DNA of 34,553 nucleotides, taken from assembly GCF_001642695.1 (NCBI RefSeq), contig NZ_LWCC02000138.1:1-34553 (forward strand), in the 5' to 3' direction. Position 1 is the first letter of the stretch; every line of letters starts with the position of its first letter. Below are positions 17,534 through 25,511 of the stretch, in pieces. The position numbers and the translations under genes were made by a program. The notes beneath the pieces are model-generated. The model did not search any database and had not been told where the DNA came from. It saw only the letters and a program-made list of their open reading frames with translations. This DNA is from Streptomyces chilikensis (GTDB lineage: Bacteria > Actinomycetota > Actinomycetes > Streptomycetales > Streptomycetaceae).

Positions 17534-19870
17534 ATGGATCTGAGCGCACTGCGTCATGCCAACTTCTCCAAGCTCGACGAGGCGGTCGAGGAGTGGAGAC
17601 TGGTCGCCAAGAACCTGGAGACCCTGGCCAAGGACGCCGAGGACGGTCTGCGCGGAGCGGCCAACAAGGCGAACTGGGCCGGTGAGAACAGCCAGGTCAC
17701 CAAGGAGTTCATCGGCAAGACGGCCGGGGAGTTCCGTGACGCCCACACCCAGGCGACCAGCATCCACAACATCCTCAAGGACACGACGGGCGAGCTGAAG
17801 AGCTACCACCGTCAGTTGAACGAGGCGCTGGACCGCGGGCTGAAGAAGAACCTCACCGTCATGGACACCGGTGACGGCGGGTTCACCGTCACCATGAACG
17901 TCCACCCCGACCGGGCCGCCAAGGGCCACACTCCGCCCGAGCACGACGCGAGCGACGTGACCGCGCTGCGGGACGAGATACAGGGGATCCTCTCCAAGGC
18001 CACGGAGAGCGACGACAGTGCCCGCAAGGTGCTCGTCGCCCTGGCCGACCAGAGCCGGCTGGGCTTCTCCGACGCCGAGTACTCCGACCGCGACAGCGCG
18101 GCGGAGGCCGTGCGGGACGCCGAGGAACTGGCCGCGCTGGCCAAGCAGAAGCCGGAGGACCTGTCGCCCGAGGAGTTCGACCGCCTCAACGCGGGGCTCA
18201 AGGAGCACGCCGGCGACCCGCTGTTCGCCGAGACCTTCGCGACCACCCTCGGCCCGAAGGGCGTGCTGGAGTTCTGGTCCGGCATCAACGATCCGCACGC
18301 CGGGGCCCGCATCGGTCACGAACGCGTCGAGCAGTACGGGGACCTGCAGAAGAACCTGAGCCTCACCCTGGCCGCCGCCACGCAGAGCGACTCCGCCGCG
18401 ATGTCCGACTGGCAGACCAAGATGATCTCCCTGGGCGAGAAGCCGGTGGGCCGCGACGGCTACGGGCCGATGGGCTTCCAGGTGATGAGCAACCTGATGC
18501 GGGCAGGCGACTTCGACGACGGCTTCCTCACCCGCTACGGCAACTCCCTGATGGAGACCGAGCGTCGCCTCACCGGCAACGGCGAGCACGCCAACATGGC
18601 CTGGAGCCGGATGGGCATGGATCCCTGGCTCAACCGGATGGGCGAGGACAGCGGTGACGACCCGCTCACCGGCTACCTCAAGGCGCTGTCCAACAGCCCG
18701 GACGCCGCCACCGGCTTCTTCAACCAGGAGTACGTCAACAAGAACGACGAGAACAACCCGTTCGAGCGGGACACCGACGGCGACGACAAGAAGGGCAAGG
18801 TCACGCTGTCGAACTTCCAGTACCTCTTCGAGGAGCGGGAGTGGCCCAAGGAGTACGGGCTGGACGGCGACGAGCTCCACACCGGACGCAACAACCTGGG
18901 GCTGGCCCTGGAAGCGGCGACGACCGGGCATCCCGCGGGTGAGCTGCCTACGGCGGACACCCCCGCCCACAACGCGGAGCAGGCGCGGCTCTTCGAGTCG
19001 GTCGTCGGTTCCGTGTCGGACAACCCCAAGCTCCTCACCGACAACGGGTACATGTCCGACAGCTTCGGCCAGATGGCGTCGGAGTACCTGCCCGACATCA
19101 ACCGCTCCATGACGGACGTCGACCTGGACAGCACCGACGAACAGGACCGCGACGCGCAGCAGCGCATCATGAACCTCTTCCCGGTGGCCGGGACGGACGC
19201 GCGCATGGAGCACCACGAGGTGAGCCGGTTCCTGCTCACCGTGGGCCAGAACCCGGAAGGGTACGCGGCCGTCGACGTGGCGCAGAAGGCGTACGTGGCC
19301 AACCTCATGGACTACCACCTCGACCCGTCACTGCCCGTGGAACGGCGCTACCTGCCGGACGACCTGGAGCGCACGGTGGAGGAGATCGCCCACAGCGCCG
19401 GCGAGGTGGGCGGTGCACTGGCCGTCGGGCGCCAGGAGGGCATCGCCGGGGACGCGGCGGAGGCCGACAAGAAGTACGAGGAGTCCGTGCAGAAGCGCAA
19501 GGACCTGGTGTCGGCGGGAGTCGGCACCACCGTCGGGGCCGCGACCTCGCTGATCGCCAGCCCGATCGCCGGCGCCGTCGTGGGCGGCGCCGCGGACGCC
19601 GCCAGCGGCGCGCTGATCGACGCCGTGTTCGGCGAGGGCAAGGGGACGGAGCTGGACGAGGCCGCCGGGGAGATCAACGCGTCCTGGGAGACCAGCGAGG
19701 ACCACACCAAGGAATACGTGCGCCGGGCCGCCGAGCAGGCCGCCAAGTCACACGGCCACGAGGATCCCGGGGACCTGGCGGAGGCGGCACGGGCGGGGGT
19801 CCGGCAGGGCTTCACCACCGGTGGCGCATACTGCGACAGCGTCGCCGCGGAGCTGCGGACGGACCGCTGA
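17534..19870 (+). CDS. Cassette 1 large WXG-headed protein (DUF6571-like), putative ESX substrate
   Basis: A 778-aa protein without signal peptide. The first ~110 residues form a helical hairpin with W48-A-G50 at the turn, the hallmark of WXG100-type ESX substrates. A long acidic helical body follows. Segments in order that recur in the 690-aa protein at 25930 include the LFAETFATTLGPKGVLEFW block, the GYGPMGFQVMSNLM block, DDPLTGYLKALSNSPDAA, LGLALEAATTG and FLLTVGQNPEGYAAVDVA. Residues 659-700 are a Gly/Ala-rich hydrophobic stretch with GxxxG spacing, absent from the paralogue. I believe databases call this family DUF6571, from memory. No catalytic motif was recognised. It starts 16 bp after the small gene and is followed by a lipoprotein gene. 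Confidence 0.9.
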   Translation: MDLSALRHANFSKLDEAVEEWRLVAKNLETLAKDAEDGLRGAANKANWAGENSQVTKEFIGKTAGEFRDAHTQATSIHNILKDTTGELKSYHRQLNEALDRGLKKNLTVMDTGDGGFTVTMNVHPDRAAKGHTPPEHDASDVTALRDEIQGILSKATESDDSARKVLVALADQSRLGFSDAEYSDRDSAAEAVRDAEELAALAKQKPEDLSPEEFDRLNAGLKEHAGDPLFAETFATTLGPKGVLEFWSGINDPHAGARIGHERVEQYGDLQKNLSLTLAAATQSDSAAMSDWQTKMISLGEKPVGRDGYGPMGFQVMSNLMRAGDFDDGFLTRYGNSLMETERRLTGNGEHANMAWSRMGMDPWLNRMGEDSGDDPLTGYLKALSNSPDAATGFFNQEYVNKNDENNPFERDTDGDDKKGKVTLSNFQYLFEEREWPKEYGLDGDELHTGRNNLGLALEAATTGHPAGELPTADTPAHNAEQARLFESVVGSVSDNPKLLTDNGYMSDSFGQMASEYLPDINRSMTDVDLDSTDEQDRDAQQRIMNLFPVAGTDARMEHHEVSRFLLTVGQNPEGYAAVDVAQKAYVANLMDYHLDPSLPVERRYLPDDLERTVEEIAHSAGEVGGALAVGRQEGIAGDAAEADKKYEESVQKRKDLVSAGVGTTVGAATSLIASPIAGAVVGGAADAASGALIDAVFGEGKGTELDEAAGEINASWETSEDHTKEYVRRAAEQAAKSHGHEDPGDLAEAARAGVRQGFTTGGAYCDSVAAELRTDR

Positions 19871-20010
19871 GGCCGGGGACTCGGCCGGGCCTGGGCCTGG
19901 TCCGGTCCTGCCGCGGTCCAGGAGGCCGGTTCCGGCTCCGTCGTCCGGTGCTCCCGGTACCGGGACCGGCGGCTGTGGTGTTTCTGTTGTCGTTCCGAGG
20001 AGGAGGGTCC

Positions 20011-20583
20011 ATGCCCGATCCGCGCCCAAGGGCCACGAAGAGCCTTCCGGCCGGCGTCCGCCGCCTGTCCGCCGCAGCCCTCGCCGCAGCCGTGGCCGTA
20101 GGGCTGTCGAGCGGGTGCTCGAGCGGCGCGGAGCGCGCGTACCGGACGCCGGATGAGCTGTGCGACACCGCCGTGCCCGCCGACGCGCTGGAGCCCTTCC
20201 TGCCGGGCGGCGAGAAGATCATGGTCAAGGAGGAGCAGCCGGCCGCGGACACCTCCCGCTGCCGGGTGAGCGTCGACGGTGAGCAGGTCCTCATCGCCTC
20301 ACTTGAGTGGCGGGAGCGGAGAGGCGGCATCTTCCAGTTGTTCGGGCTGCACCGCGGCATGAAGGAAGGCGGCCCCGCCAAGGGCGACGACGACCTCATG
20401 TACACGGAGCGCGGCGCGGTGTCACGGCTGAAGGGGTGCACCCCGCCGGCCGACGACCAGGTGCTGTACGCCTCCGTCGATGCGCTGGCCGAGGAGGTGG
20501 GGGACGCCAAGGCGATGCGACGGCTGGCCGCCGCCTACACGGAGGAGGCACAGCAGTCGGACATGTGCCGTGGGCAGGGCTGA
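20011..20583 (+). CDS. Cassette 1 lipoprotein with four mature cysteines
   Basis: A 190-aa protein starting at ATG 20011, chosen because GAGGAGGAGGG lies just upstream. Basic residues, then a hydrophobic segment (LSAAALAAAVAVGLSSGC) end in a lipobox-like SSGC with Cys36 as lipid anchor. Cys36 aside, four cysteines follow in the contexts DELC, SRC, KGC and DMC. The same four occur in the same order in the lipoprotein at 27999, with shared P-x-x-LC-x-T and C-x-V/I-x-VD patterns. The mature domain is reminiscent of DUF3558-type actinobacterial lipoproteins, which is a weak impression. It is 140 bp downstream of the large cassette protein and ends at a strong terminator. Confidence 0.86.
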   Translation: MPDPRPRATKSLPAGVRRLSAAALAAAVAVGLSSGCSSGAERAYRTPDELCDTAVPADALEPFLPGGEKIMVKEEQPAADTSRCRVSVDGEQVLIASLEWRERRGGIFQLFGLHRGMKEGGPAKGDDDLMYTERGAVSRLKGCTPPADDQVLYASVDALAEEVGDAKAMRRLAAAYTEEAQQSDMCRGQG

Positions 20584-20598
20584 GGGTTCCCCTGCGAA

Positions 20599-20645
20599 CG
20601 GAACCGGGGCGGGACGCCCTCCGTGCGCGTCCCGCCCCGGTTCCG
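20599..20645. terminator. Bidirectional terminator between cassette 1 and esxA
   Basis: Perfect 18-bp GC-rich stem (20599-20616 with 20628-20645, 11-nt loop) between the plus-strand lipoprotein gene (ends 20583) and minus-strand esxA (ends 20668). Confidence 0.88.
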
Positions 20646-20667
20646 TGATGTGGACCGCGGATGTCGG

Positions 20668-20967
20668 TTACTGGAAGTAACCCGCCGCCTTCAGGTCGCC
20701 GCCGCGGTAGTCACCGCCGGCCGCGCCGACCTTCTGGCCGATCTGCATCAGCGCCTGGTGGATGGCGTTGGCGTGCCTGTCCCACTCGACCATCGACTGC
20801 TGGAACATGGTCGCGGCCTCGCCCTCCCAGCCGGACGCGGCCTGCGCGATCGCGGACTTCAGCGCGCCGAGGTCCTCCTCCAGCTTCTGGGCCTGGTTGC
20901 CCAGCTCGGTGGTGATGGCGTCCAGACCGCCGTACTTGACCGCGAGTTCGTCCTGGCTCATCGACAT
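20668..20967 (-). CDS. esxA: WXG100 protein EsxA
   Basis: Small secreted ESX substrate, 99 aa, predicted to form a helical hairpin heterodimer with EsxB. The turn motif is SGWEGEA with W47-E-G49. Near the C terminus YRGGD (87-91) fits the YxxxD/E export signal. It carries no signal peptide. ATG at 20967 with GAGG 7 nt upstream; a second in-frame ATG two codons later is possible. It lies 81 bp after esxB in the same direction, the esxBA order known from S. coelicolor, where the pair is reported to be secreted and needed for normal sporulation. Confidence 0.95.
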   Translation of the reverse strand: MSMSQDELAVKYGGLDAITTELGNQAQKLEEDLGALKSAIAQAASGWEGEAATMFQQSMVEWDRHANAIHQALMQIGQKVGAAGGDYRGGDLKAAGYFQ

Positions 20968-21004
20968 GGTTTGCCTCGTTTCATGCTCGTCATCGGGGTG
21001 TGCG

Positions 21005-21020
21005 GTGCCGGCCTCGGCAC
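21005..21020 (-). other. Small hairpin in the esxB-esxA spacer
   Basis: Perfect 6-bp stem (21005-21010 with 21015-21020) and 4-nt loop, 38 nt before esxA. It may protect or expose the esxA message after processing of the dicistronic RNA. Confidence 0.4.
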
Positions 21021-21024
21021 AGGA

Positions 21025-21048
21025 GTCGGCGTCGGCGTCGGCGTCGGC
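21025..21048 (-). repeat. Hexanucleotide repeat directly after esxB
   Basis: Four perfect copies of GTCGGC (plus strand) run from 21025 to 21048 and touch the esxB stop codon at 21049. Confidence 0.85.
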
Positions 21049-21390
21049 TCAGTAGCTGCTGATCGCGGAGTGCTTGCCGCCGTACTGCACGTCGATGGAC
21101 TGGATCGTGGCCCGCACCTGGTCCTCGAGGTTGTCCTTGTCCCTGCGGGTGGCGTTGATGTTCTCGAGGAACTTCACGAGCAGCTGACCGATGTCACGCA
21201 TGTGCTCGTTGATCTCGACCTGCTTCTTGTTGAAGGCGGCGGCGCCGATGCCCCGCCAGTGGCCCTCGAGCTGGTCGATGGTGCCCTGCAGCCGGGTCAT
21301 CTGACCCTTGATCGACTCGAAGCGGTCGACGATGTTCTTCTCGAGCGCGACGACTTCGCTGTCCCTGAGAAGCTGTCCGTCTGATGCCAT
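21049..21390 (-). CDS. esxB: WXG100 protein EsxB
   Basis: A 113-aa helical-hairpin protein, partner of EsxA. The turn motif is GHWRGIG with W45-R-G47. The tail VQYGGKHSAISSY does not fit YxxxD/E, so only EsxA of the pair carries the export motif, as is common for ESX dimers. ATG at 21390; upstream AAAGGGATGACAGG provides a weak ribosome binding site. The 100-bp gap to the mycosin gene upstream shows no obvious terminator or consensus promoter, so esxBA may be transcribed from the mycP unit, from its own promoter, or both. Confidence 0.95.
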   Translation of the reverse strand: MASDGQLLRDSEVVALEKNIVDRFESIKGQMTRLQGTIDQLEGHWRGIGAAAFNKKQVEINEHMRDIGQLLVKFLENINATRRDKDNLEDQVRATIQSIDVQYGGKHSAISSY

Positions 21391-21490
21391 GACCTGTCAT
21401 CCCTTTCGTCAACGGTCTTGGGTGGCCGCCCGGTTGGCCGGCTCTCGGGTCGTGCGGTATGCGGGGGGAGAGAGATGCGCTTGCGGGCCG

Positions 21491-22768
21491 TCAGCCCGTG
21501 CGGCGCTTCCTCAGCAGGACGACGGTGCCGCCACCGATCACCAGCGCCGCCACGGCGCCGCCGGCGACAGGCCACAGGAGGTCGTCGCCGGAGTCCGCGG
21601 CCTCGGTGGCCGACGTCGCGTTCTCGCCGCCGGGGGCGTGCGCGGGGTCGGCGCCGTCCTTCTTCTCCTCGGAAGGGCTGGGCTCCGGGCTGGGAGCCTT
21701 GCCGCCGGCGTTCTCCCGGTGGAGCGGGTCGGCGTCCGGAGGGGCCGGCTTGTAGTCCGCGTCGGCGAGCACGAGGCGGGGGCGGAGCAGGCCGTAGCCG
21801 AGGTACTTGCTGGGCACGTCCTTGGGCCAGTCGCGGCTCGCCGTGTCGATCAGCGCGCTCATGACCTGGTTCGCGGTCCAGTCCGGGTGGGCGGACCAGA
21901 TCAGTGCGGCGGAGGCGGAGGCGACGGCGGTGGCGGCACTGGTGCCTTCCCGCATGCAGTAGGAACGGAACGACGCGTCGCACCAGCCCGGCACGTCGAG
22001 TCCGGGCGCGGCCACGTCCACGTACCAGCCGTTCTCCGAGAAACGTCCTACCGTGCCGGACTCGTCGGCGGCGGCCACACCTACGACGTAGGGGTAGCTG
22101 GCGGGATAGCCGATGGCCTCAGCCGCGTACCCCTTACCCAACGCGTCGTTGCCTACGGACGCGAACAGGAGCTTTCCCTTGCTGTGCGCGTAGGCGACAG
22201 CTTCATCCTCCTGGAAGGTCGGGACATCGTTGCCGAAGGACATGTTGATGATCTTGGCATCACTGTCCGCCGCCGCTCGGACCGCCTCGATGAAGGACGG
22301 TGCCTTCTTCGCTTTGGACTTGCCCTCCTTCGTGCCGAAGGCGATACGAATAGGGACGATCTTGGCGTCGGGGGCCAAGCCCTTCAGCCCTCCCCCCGCC
22401 CCCGTGCCGGCGATGATCTCGGCCATGGCCGTGCCATGGCCGTCGTAGTCCTCCGTCGCTCCGTAATTGTGTGGAGCCGGGATCTCGTCGGTCAGTACCT
22501 GACCTTCGAGAGAGGGCGTCGCGGGATTGACACCGCTGTCGATGACCGCGACCTTCACGCCCTCGCCGGTGCTGGTCTTCCACATCTCCTCGGCACGCAT
22601 GGCATCGAGGTACCACTGCTTCGACTGCCAGTCGGCGGCTGCCGCCTGGGGAGTCAGACCTGTCGAGAAGGCGGCCAGCGCGCCGAGTACCGCCGTCGCG
22701 GTGGACCACCGCCTGCGGAGGGGCCGGTCTCCGGCCTTCTGCCTACCGGCTCTGCTGATGCGCACCAT
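21491..22768 (-). CDS. mycP: Type VII secretion-associated subtilisin-like protease (mycosin), copy 1
   Basis: Membrane-anchored S8 serine protease of the ESX system, 425 aa. An N-terminal signal sequence (RRRWSTATAVLGALAAFSTG...AAAA) precedes the catalytic domain with triad Asp77 (VIDSGV), His111 (DGHGTAMA), Ser277 (EGTSAATA) and oxyanion Asn207 (SVGND). Two cysteines (263, 271) sit close together and could form a disulfide. A proline/acidic linker leads to a C-terminal helix (LLWPVAGGAVAALVIGGGTV) and a basic cytoplasmic tail. ATG start at 22768, 31 bp after the PPE-like gene, same operon. The stretch around 22.05-22.5 kb is visibly less GC-rich than its neighbours. A second mycosin lies at 28516. 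Confidence 0.96.
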   Translation of the reverse strand: MVRISRAGRQKAGDRPLRRRWSTATAVLGALAAFSTGLTPQAAAADWQSKQWYLDAMRAEEMWKTSTGEGVKVAVIDSGVNPATPSLEGQVLTDEIPAPHNYGATEDYDGHGTAMAEIIAGTGAGGGLKGLAPDAKIVPIRIAFGTKEGKSKAKKAPSFIEAVRAAADSDAKIINMSFGNDVPTFQEDEAVAYAHSKGKLLFASVGNDALGKGYAAEAIGYPASYPYVVGVAAADESGTVGRFSENGWYVDVAAPGLDVPGWCDASFRSYCMREGTSAATAVASASAALIWSAHPDWTANQVMSALIDTASRDWPKDVPSKYLGYGLLRPRLVLADADYKPAPPDADPLHRENAGGKAPSPEPSPSEEKKDGADPAHAPGGENATSATEAADSGDDLLWPVAGGAVAALVIGGGTVVLLRKRRTG

Positions 22769-22799
22769 GGCTCCCGTCTACCCTCGCTCTGCTATGTCG

Positions 22800-24635
22800 T
22801 CAGTCGGCCGCAGGCGGCGCATCGCGCCGGTCACCGCTGGAGGAACGCCTCGTCCGCCGGGAGTTGGTCTCGCGTGGCGTGCCGGTCACTCCACCGGGTG
22901 CCGCCTGCGGGCGGCCGGTGCCCTGCCCTGTTCGTGCCCCCGATGCTCCGGCAGCGGGAGTGGAGGGCACTCCGACGACGCCACGGCGTCCAGGCTGCTC
23001 ACCCGCACCACGGGCCGGGCCGGCGTCTCCACCGATCACCGTGCCGCGCGGCACGCCGGCTCCGTTGGGGCCACTAGGTGTGGCAGGCCGTCCGCCGACC
23101 ACTCCGCCGTTCGCCGTCACCCCACTCCGCACGGGACGGACCGTCTGGTTGCTCTGCGAGGCGGCGCCGCGCGCAGTACCGCCCACGACGCCCTGGGAAG
23201 CGGGCATGCCACTGGCCATGGGAAAGGGACCACGACCACCCGTCTGCCTACCGGTGACAGGCTGGGTCTGCCCCATCGGGCCCATGGGCCCGCGCCCGGA
23301 ACCGGCGGCCCGTCCGGAGGCGGCTTGCTGGCCCGTCGGTCCGAGCGGCCCCGTCGTGCTTCGGCCGTTGACACTGCCCGTGCGCCCCGCGGTTCCGTGC
23401 TGCCCCGTGGGCCCCACGGGTCCCAGCGCTCCGCGGGCACCACCGCCGGCGCGCCCCGTTGCCGTGGGCTGCTGGCCTGTCGGCCCCACGGGGTGCATGG
23501 GGTTGCGTCCCGCGCCCTGGCCGGCAGCCGTGCCGCCTCCACCCGTGACGGAACGCGGAACCTGGCCCTGGGCGGACACCGGTGTCTGACGGGCGTTCAC
23601 ACCACCGGTTCCGCTCACGACGCGGCCTCCGGCAGTCGTCACGGGCTTCACCCCTCCGACGAGCGGCGGCACGGGCGGACCGGTCATCACGGGACCGGTG
23701 TTCGGCGCCGGAGCCGGAGCCACTGTCACGGGCCGGGTCGTCTCCTGTGGAACCACCGGGGCCACACTGTCGATCTGCATGGACGCATCCGTGGCGGGAC
23801 GGATCTGCGGAGCAGGCGCCACAGCGGTCCCGTCGGCCCGTCCAGCGGCCGTCGACACGTCGGTACCGGAGTCCCGCTCCTTCGTGACGGTCGCATCTCC
23901 CGCGTAACCGGACCCGCCTGCCCTCGGCAGGACTTCCTGGCCATGTTCCGGCAACCACTCCGGCACACCCACATTCGGCATCGGATCAAACCTCGGCGGC
24001 TCCTGCGCCGCGAGCGTCTCCTCCGACACCGCGTAGAACGACGACAGGCGGATCATCTGGTTGATCGCCTCCTGCCGGTGCTTCTCCGCCTTGACCGCGG
24101 CCACGTACTCCTCGTTGCTGTCCACCCGCTTGGCCGCAGGGATCTGGGCGACCGTCTTCGGCTCCTCGCGCAGGTCGCGCGGCGGCATGGACTTGCGGAC
24201 CGAGGCGAGGCCGGAGCCGGCCAGCGTGATCTGCTTGCCGACCACCTTCGAGTAGTCGGCCAGGGCCTCGGCCTTCTTCACGAGGTTGGTGCTCCAGACG
24301 CGGAAGGCCTCGCCCGACTCGCCCTCCCAGTCGACCGCCAGGATGTCCTTGTCGAGGAGTTCGGCGGCCTTGGTGATCGCCTCGCCCGCCTTCATCAGGG
24401 AGGTGCCGACTTCCTCGACCTGCTCCGGGTTCGTGGGCTCCACCATGTCGATCATGTCGTTGAGCCGATGGCCTTCGAAGCTCGTCCGCCCGAAGAACCG
24501 GCCCCCGCCACCCAGGAATCCTTCAAATTTCTGCTCGATGACGTTGACGATGTTGATGACCTTGGCGTTCTCCTTGACCTGCTGGAGATCGTCCTTGATC
24601 AGATTCTCGTAGTACTGGTCGCTGTGGCCGCTCAT
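22800..24635 (-). CDS. WXG/PPE-like ESX protein with long Pro/Gly-rich repeat tail
   Basis: A 611-aa protein of two very different parts. Residues 1 to ~210 are helical and charged, with VDWEGESGEAFRVWSTNLVK (101-120): W103-E-G105 matches the WXG turn, and the organisation recalls mycobacterial PPE or EspB-type substrates. From ~210 on the protein is low-complexity, rich in G, P, T, Q, R and V, with VGPTGQ-like hexads at 383, 407, 431 and 451 (period 24, 24, 20). The tail ends very basic (NSRRTRRSSSGDRRD). No signal peptide or membrane helix. Its ATG overlaps the upstream stop by one base (TGATG), so it is coupled to the 163-aa protein, and mycP follows 31 bp later. Likely an exported or surface-associated component; inference. 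Confidence 0.9.
   Translation of the reverse strand: MSGHSDQYYENLIKDDLQQVKENAKVINIVNVIEQKFEGFLGGGGRFFGRTSFEGHRLNDMIDMVEPTNPEQVEEVGTSLMKAGEAITKAAELLDKDILAVDWEGESGEAFRVWSTNLVKKAEALADYSKVVGKQITLAGSGLASVRKSMPPRDLREEPKTVAQIPAAKRVDSNEEYVAAVKAEKHRQEAINQMIRLSSFYAVSEETLAAQEPPRFDPMPNVGVPEWLPEHGQEVLPRAGGSGYAGDATVTKERDSGTDVSTAAGRADGTAVAPAPQIRPATDASMQIDSVAPVVPQETTRPVTVAPAPAPNTGPVMTGPPVPPLVGGVKPVTTAGGRVVSGTGGVNARQTPVSAQGQVPRSVTGGGGTAAGQGAGRNPMHPVGPTGQQPTATGRAGGGARGALGPVGPTGQHGTAGRTGSVNGRSTTGPLGPTGQQAASGRAAGSGRGPMGPMGQTQPVTGRQTGGRGPFPMASGMPASQGVVGGTARGAASQSNQTVRPVRSGVTANGGVVGGRPATPSGPNGAGVPRGTVIGGDAGPARGAGEQPGRRGVVGVPSTPAAGASGARTGQGTGRPQAAPGGVTGTPRETNSRRTRRSSSGDRRDAPPAAD
23268..23489 (-). repeat. Degenerate ~72-bp tandem repeat encoding GPTGQ motifs
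   Basis: Within the PPE-like gene, the protein motif [VLM]GP[TM]GQ recurs at residues 383, 407, 431 and 451, i.e. about every 72 bp, with Gly/Arg/Ala-rich spacers between copies. Confidence 0.75.
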
Positions 24636-25126
24636 CAGTACCCCACCTTCGACTGGCGCTCGGCGTTGCGTGCGAGTGCCTGGTGCTTCTGCTCCCGCTC
24701 CTGCTCCCGGTCGAGTTCGACCTGGATCTCGTAGAACCGCCGCCGCGCCTCTTCCTCGAGGTTGTCGAAGCCGATGTCCGCGCCGTGCACGGCGATCCGG
24801 AGGGCCTCTATCTGCAGGCCGAGGGTCCTCGACAGGGAGGTGACACGCTCGTGTGCCCGGGAGTACTGGGAGTAGAGGCCAACCGCCTCGCCGAAGGCGC
24901 CACCGCCCGCCAGCGTCTCCCGGGTGAGCGTCAGGCTCTCCACCTGGTTGGGGTTGGCGGGCGATCCGTTCAGCTCGTCGAGCACCGCGTCGACACTCTT
25001 CTTGAACGAACTGAGCGCTTCGACGCCCCGCCGCAGGTTTGCGGAACTCGCGCCTGCCTCCAGTGGAATCACCAGTGTCATCTCCCCGTTGTCGTCGCCC
25101 GCCTCAGGACCTGTGGACCGATCCAT
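24635..25126 (-). CDS. Small helical ESX-associated protein, first gene of the PPE-like/mycP operon
   Basis: From ATG at 25126 the protein is 163 aa: an acidic start (MDRSTGPEAGDDNGE), then TLVIPLEAGASSANLRRG and long amphipathic helices, ending in a strongly charged coiled-coil-like stretch (EEEARRRFYEIQVELDREQEREQKHQ). No signal peptide, membrane helix or WXG motif. A longer frame to 25333 would cross the promoter at 25152-25180 and is less likely; the chosen start lacks a good ribosome binding site, and the later ATG at MTLVIP is an alternative. Its stop overlaps the next start. It could be a chaperone or helical partner of the PPE-like protein, analogous to PE/PPE or EspG roles; not recognised by family. 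Confidence 0.8.
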   Translation of the reverse strand: MDRSTGPEAGDDNGEMTLVIPLEAGASSANLRRGVEALSSFKKSVDAVLDELNGSPANPNQVESLTLTRETLAGGGAFGEAVGLYSQYSRAHERVTSLSRTLGLQIEALRIAVHGADIGFDNLEEEARRRFYEIQVELDREQEREQKHQALARNAERQSKVGY

Positions 25127-25151
25127 GAAGCGTTCATGTCGCAACAGGACC

Positions 25152-25180
25152 ACTCTAGTCACTTCATCTGACACGCCCAA
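25152..25180 (-). promoter_or_regulatory. Promoter of the 163-aa / PPE-like / mycP operon
   Basis: TTGGGC (25180-25175) and TAGAGT (25157-25152) on the minus strand are separated by 17 bp, a good fit to the housekeeping streptomycete promoter. Transcription would start near 25145, about 20 nt before the proposed ATG at 25126. Confidence 0.55.
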
Positions 25181-25511
25181 CTGCCTTGTGCAACGGGCCT
25201 GATACAGGTCGCGGTCGCCGTGGACGCAGCCGACGGCCCGGCGGTGGCGGATCTCTACGTCTACACCACCCGCCCCAGGAGCGCACCGCCGCCCCGGGGT
25301 TCCGGTGCGTTCGCGCACCGCGGGGTGCAACACCTGCGGGTGAAGTCGCAGTTCGGCACGTTGATCGGTGAAGGGCCGGGTTGGCGGGTGCGGGACCGGT
25401 GGTGCGGGGGAACGGGGGCCGGATCACGGGTTCGCCCCGTCCCGCCGACTGCTACCTTCCGCAATTGATCCATTACTCATAGTGAATGCAAGTTGACGAA
25501 GGGACACGTCG
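25181..25511. other. Divergent intergenic region with UUCG hairpin
   Basis: About 330 bp without a credible gene; the short plus-strand frames here lack ribosome binding sites and family features. It holds a 7-bp perfect stem capped by a TTCG tetraloop (25303-25320), a locally AT-rich patch at 25463-25495, the BldD-like site at 25472-25486, and the cassette 2 ribosome binding site AAGGGA (25499-25504). No clear -35/-10 pair for the plus strand was identified. Confidence 0.6.
25472..25486 (+). promoter_or_regulatory. Candidate BldD operator before cassette 2
   Basis: ATTACTCATAGTGAA fits the 15-bp BldD consensus as I recall it (NT[CGT]ACNC[AT]GNGTNAN) at every defined position except one (T for G at position 9). 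It lies 26 bp before the GTG at 25512, inside an AT-rich patch where a promoter would be expected. BldD represses many developmental genes during vegetative growth. Confidence 0.45.

Noticed and set aside
23268-23489. Gly-Pro repeats read as a collagen-like domain
   Set aside because: There is no sustained G-x-y periodicity; only the GPTGQ hexads recur, every 20-24 residues.
25220-25468. Plus-strand 82-codon frame in the divergent region
   Set aside because: No ribosome binding site, no recognisable motif, and it overlaps the hairpin and control region.
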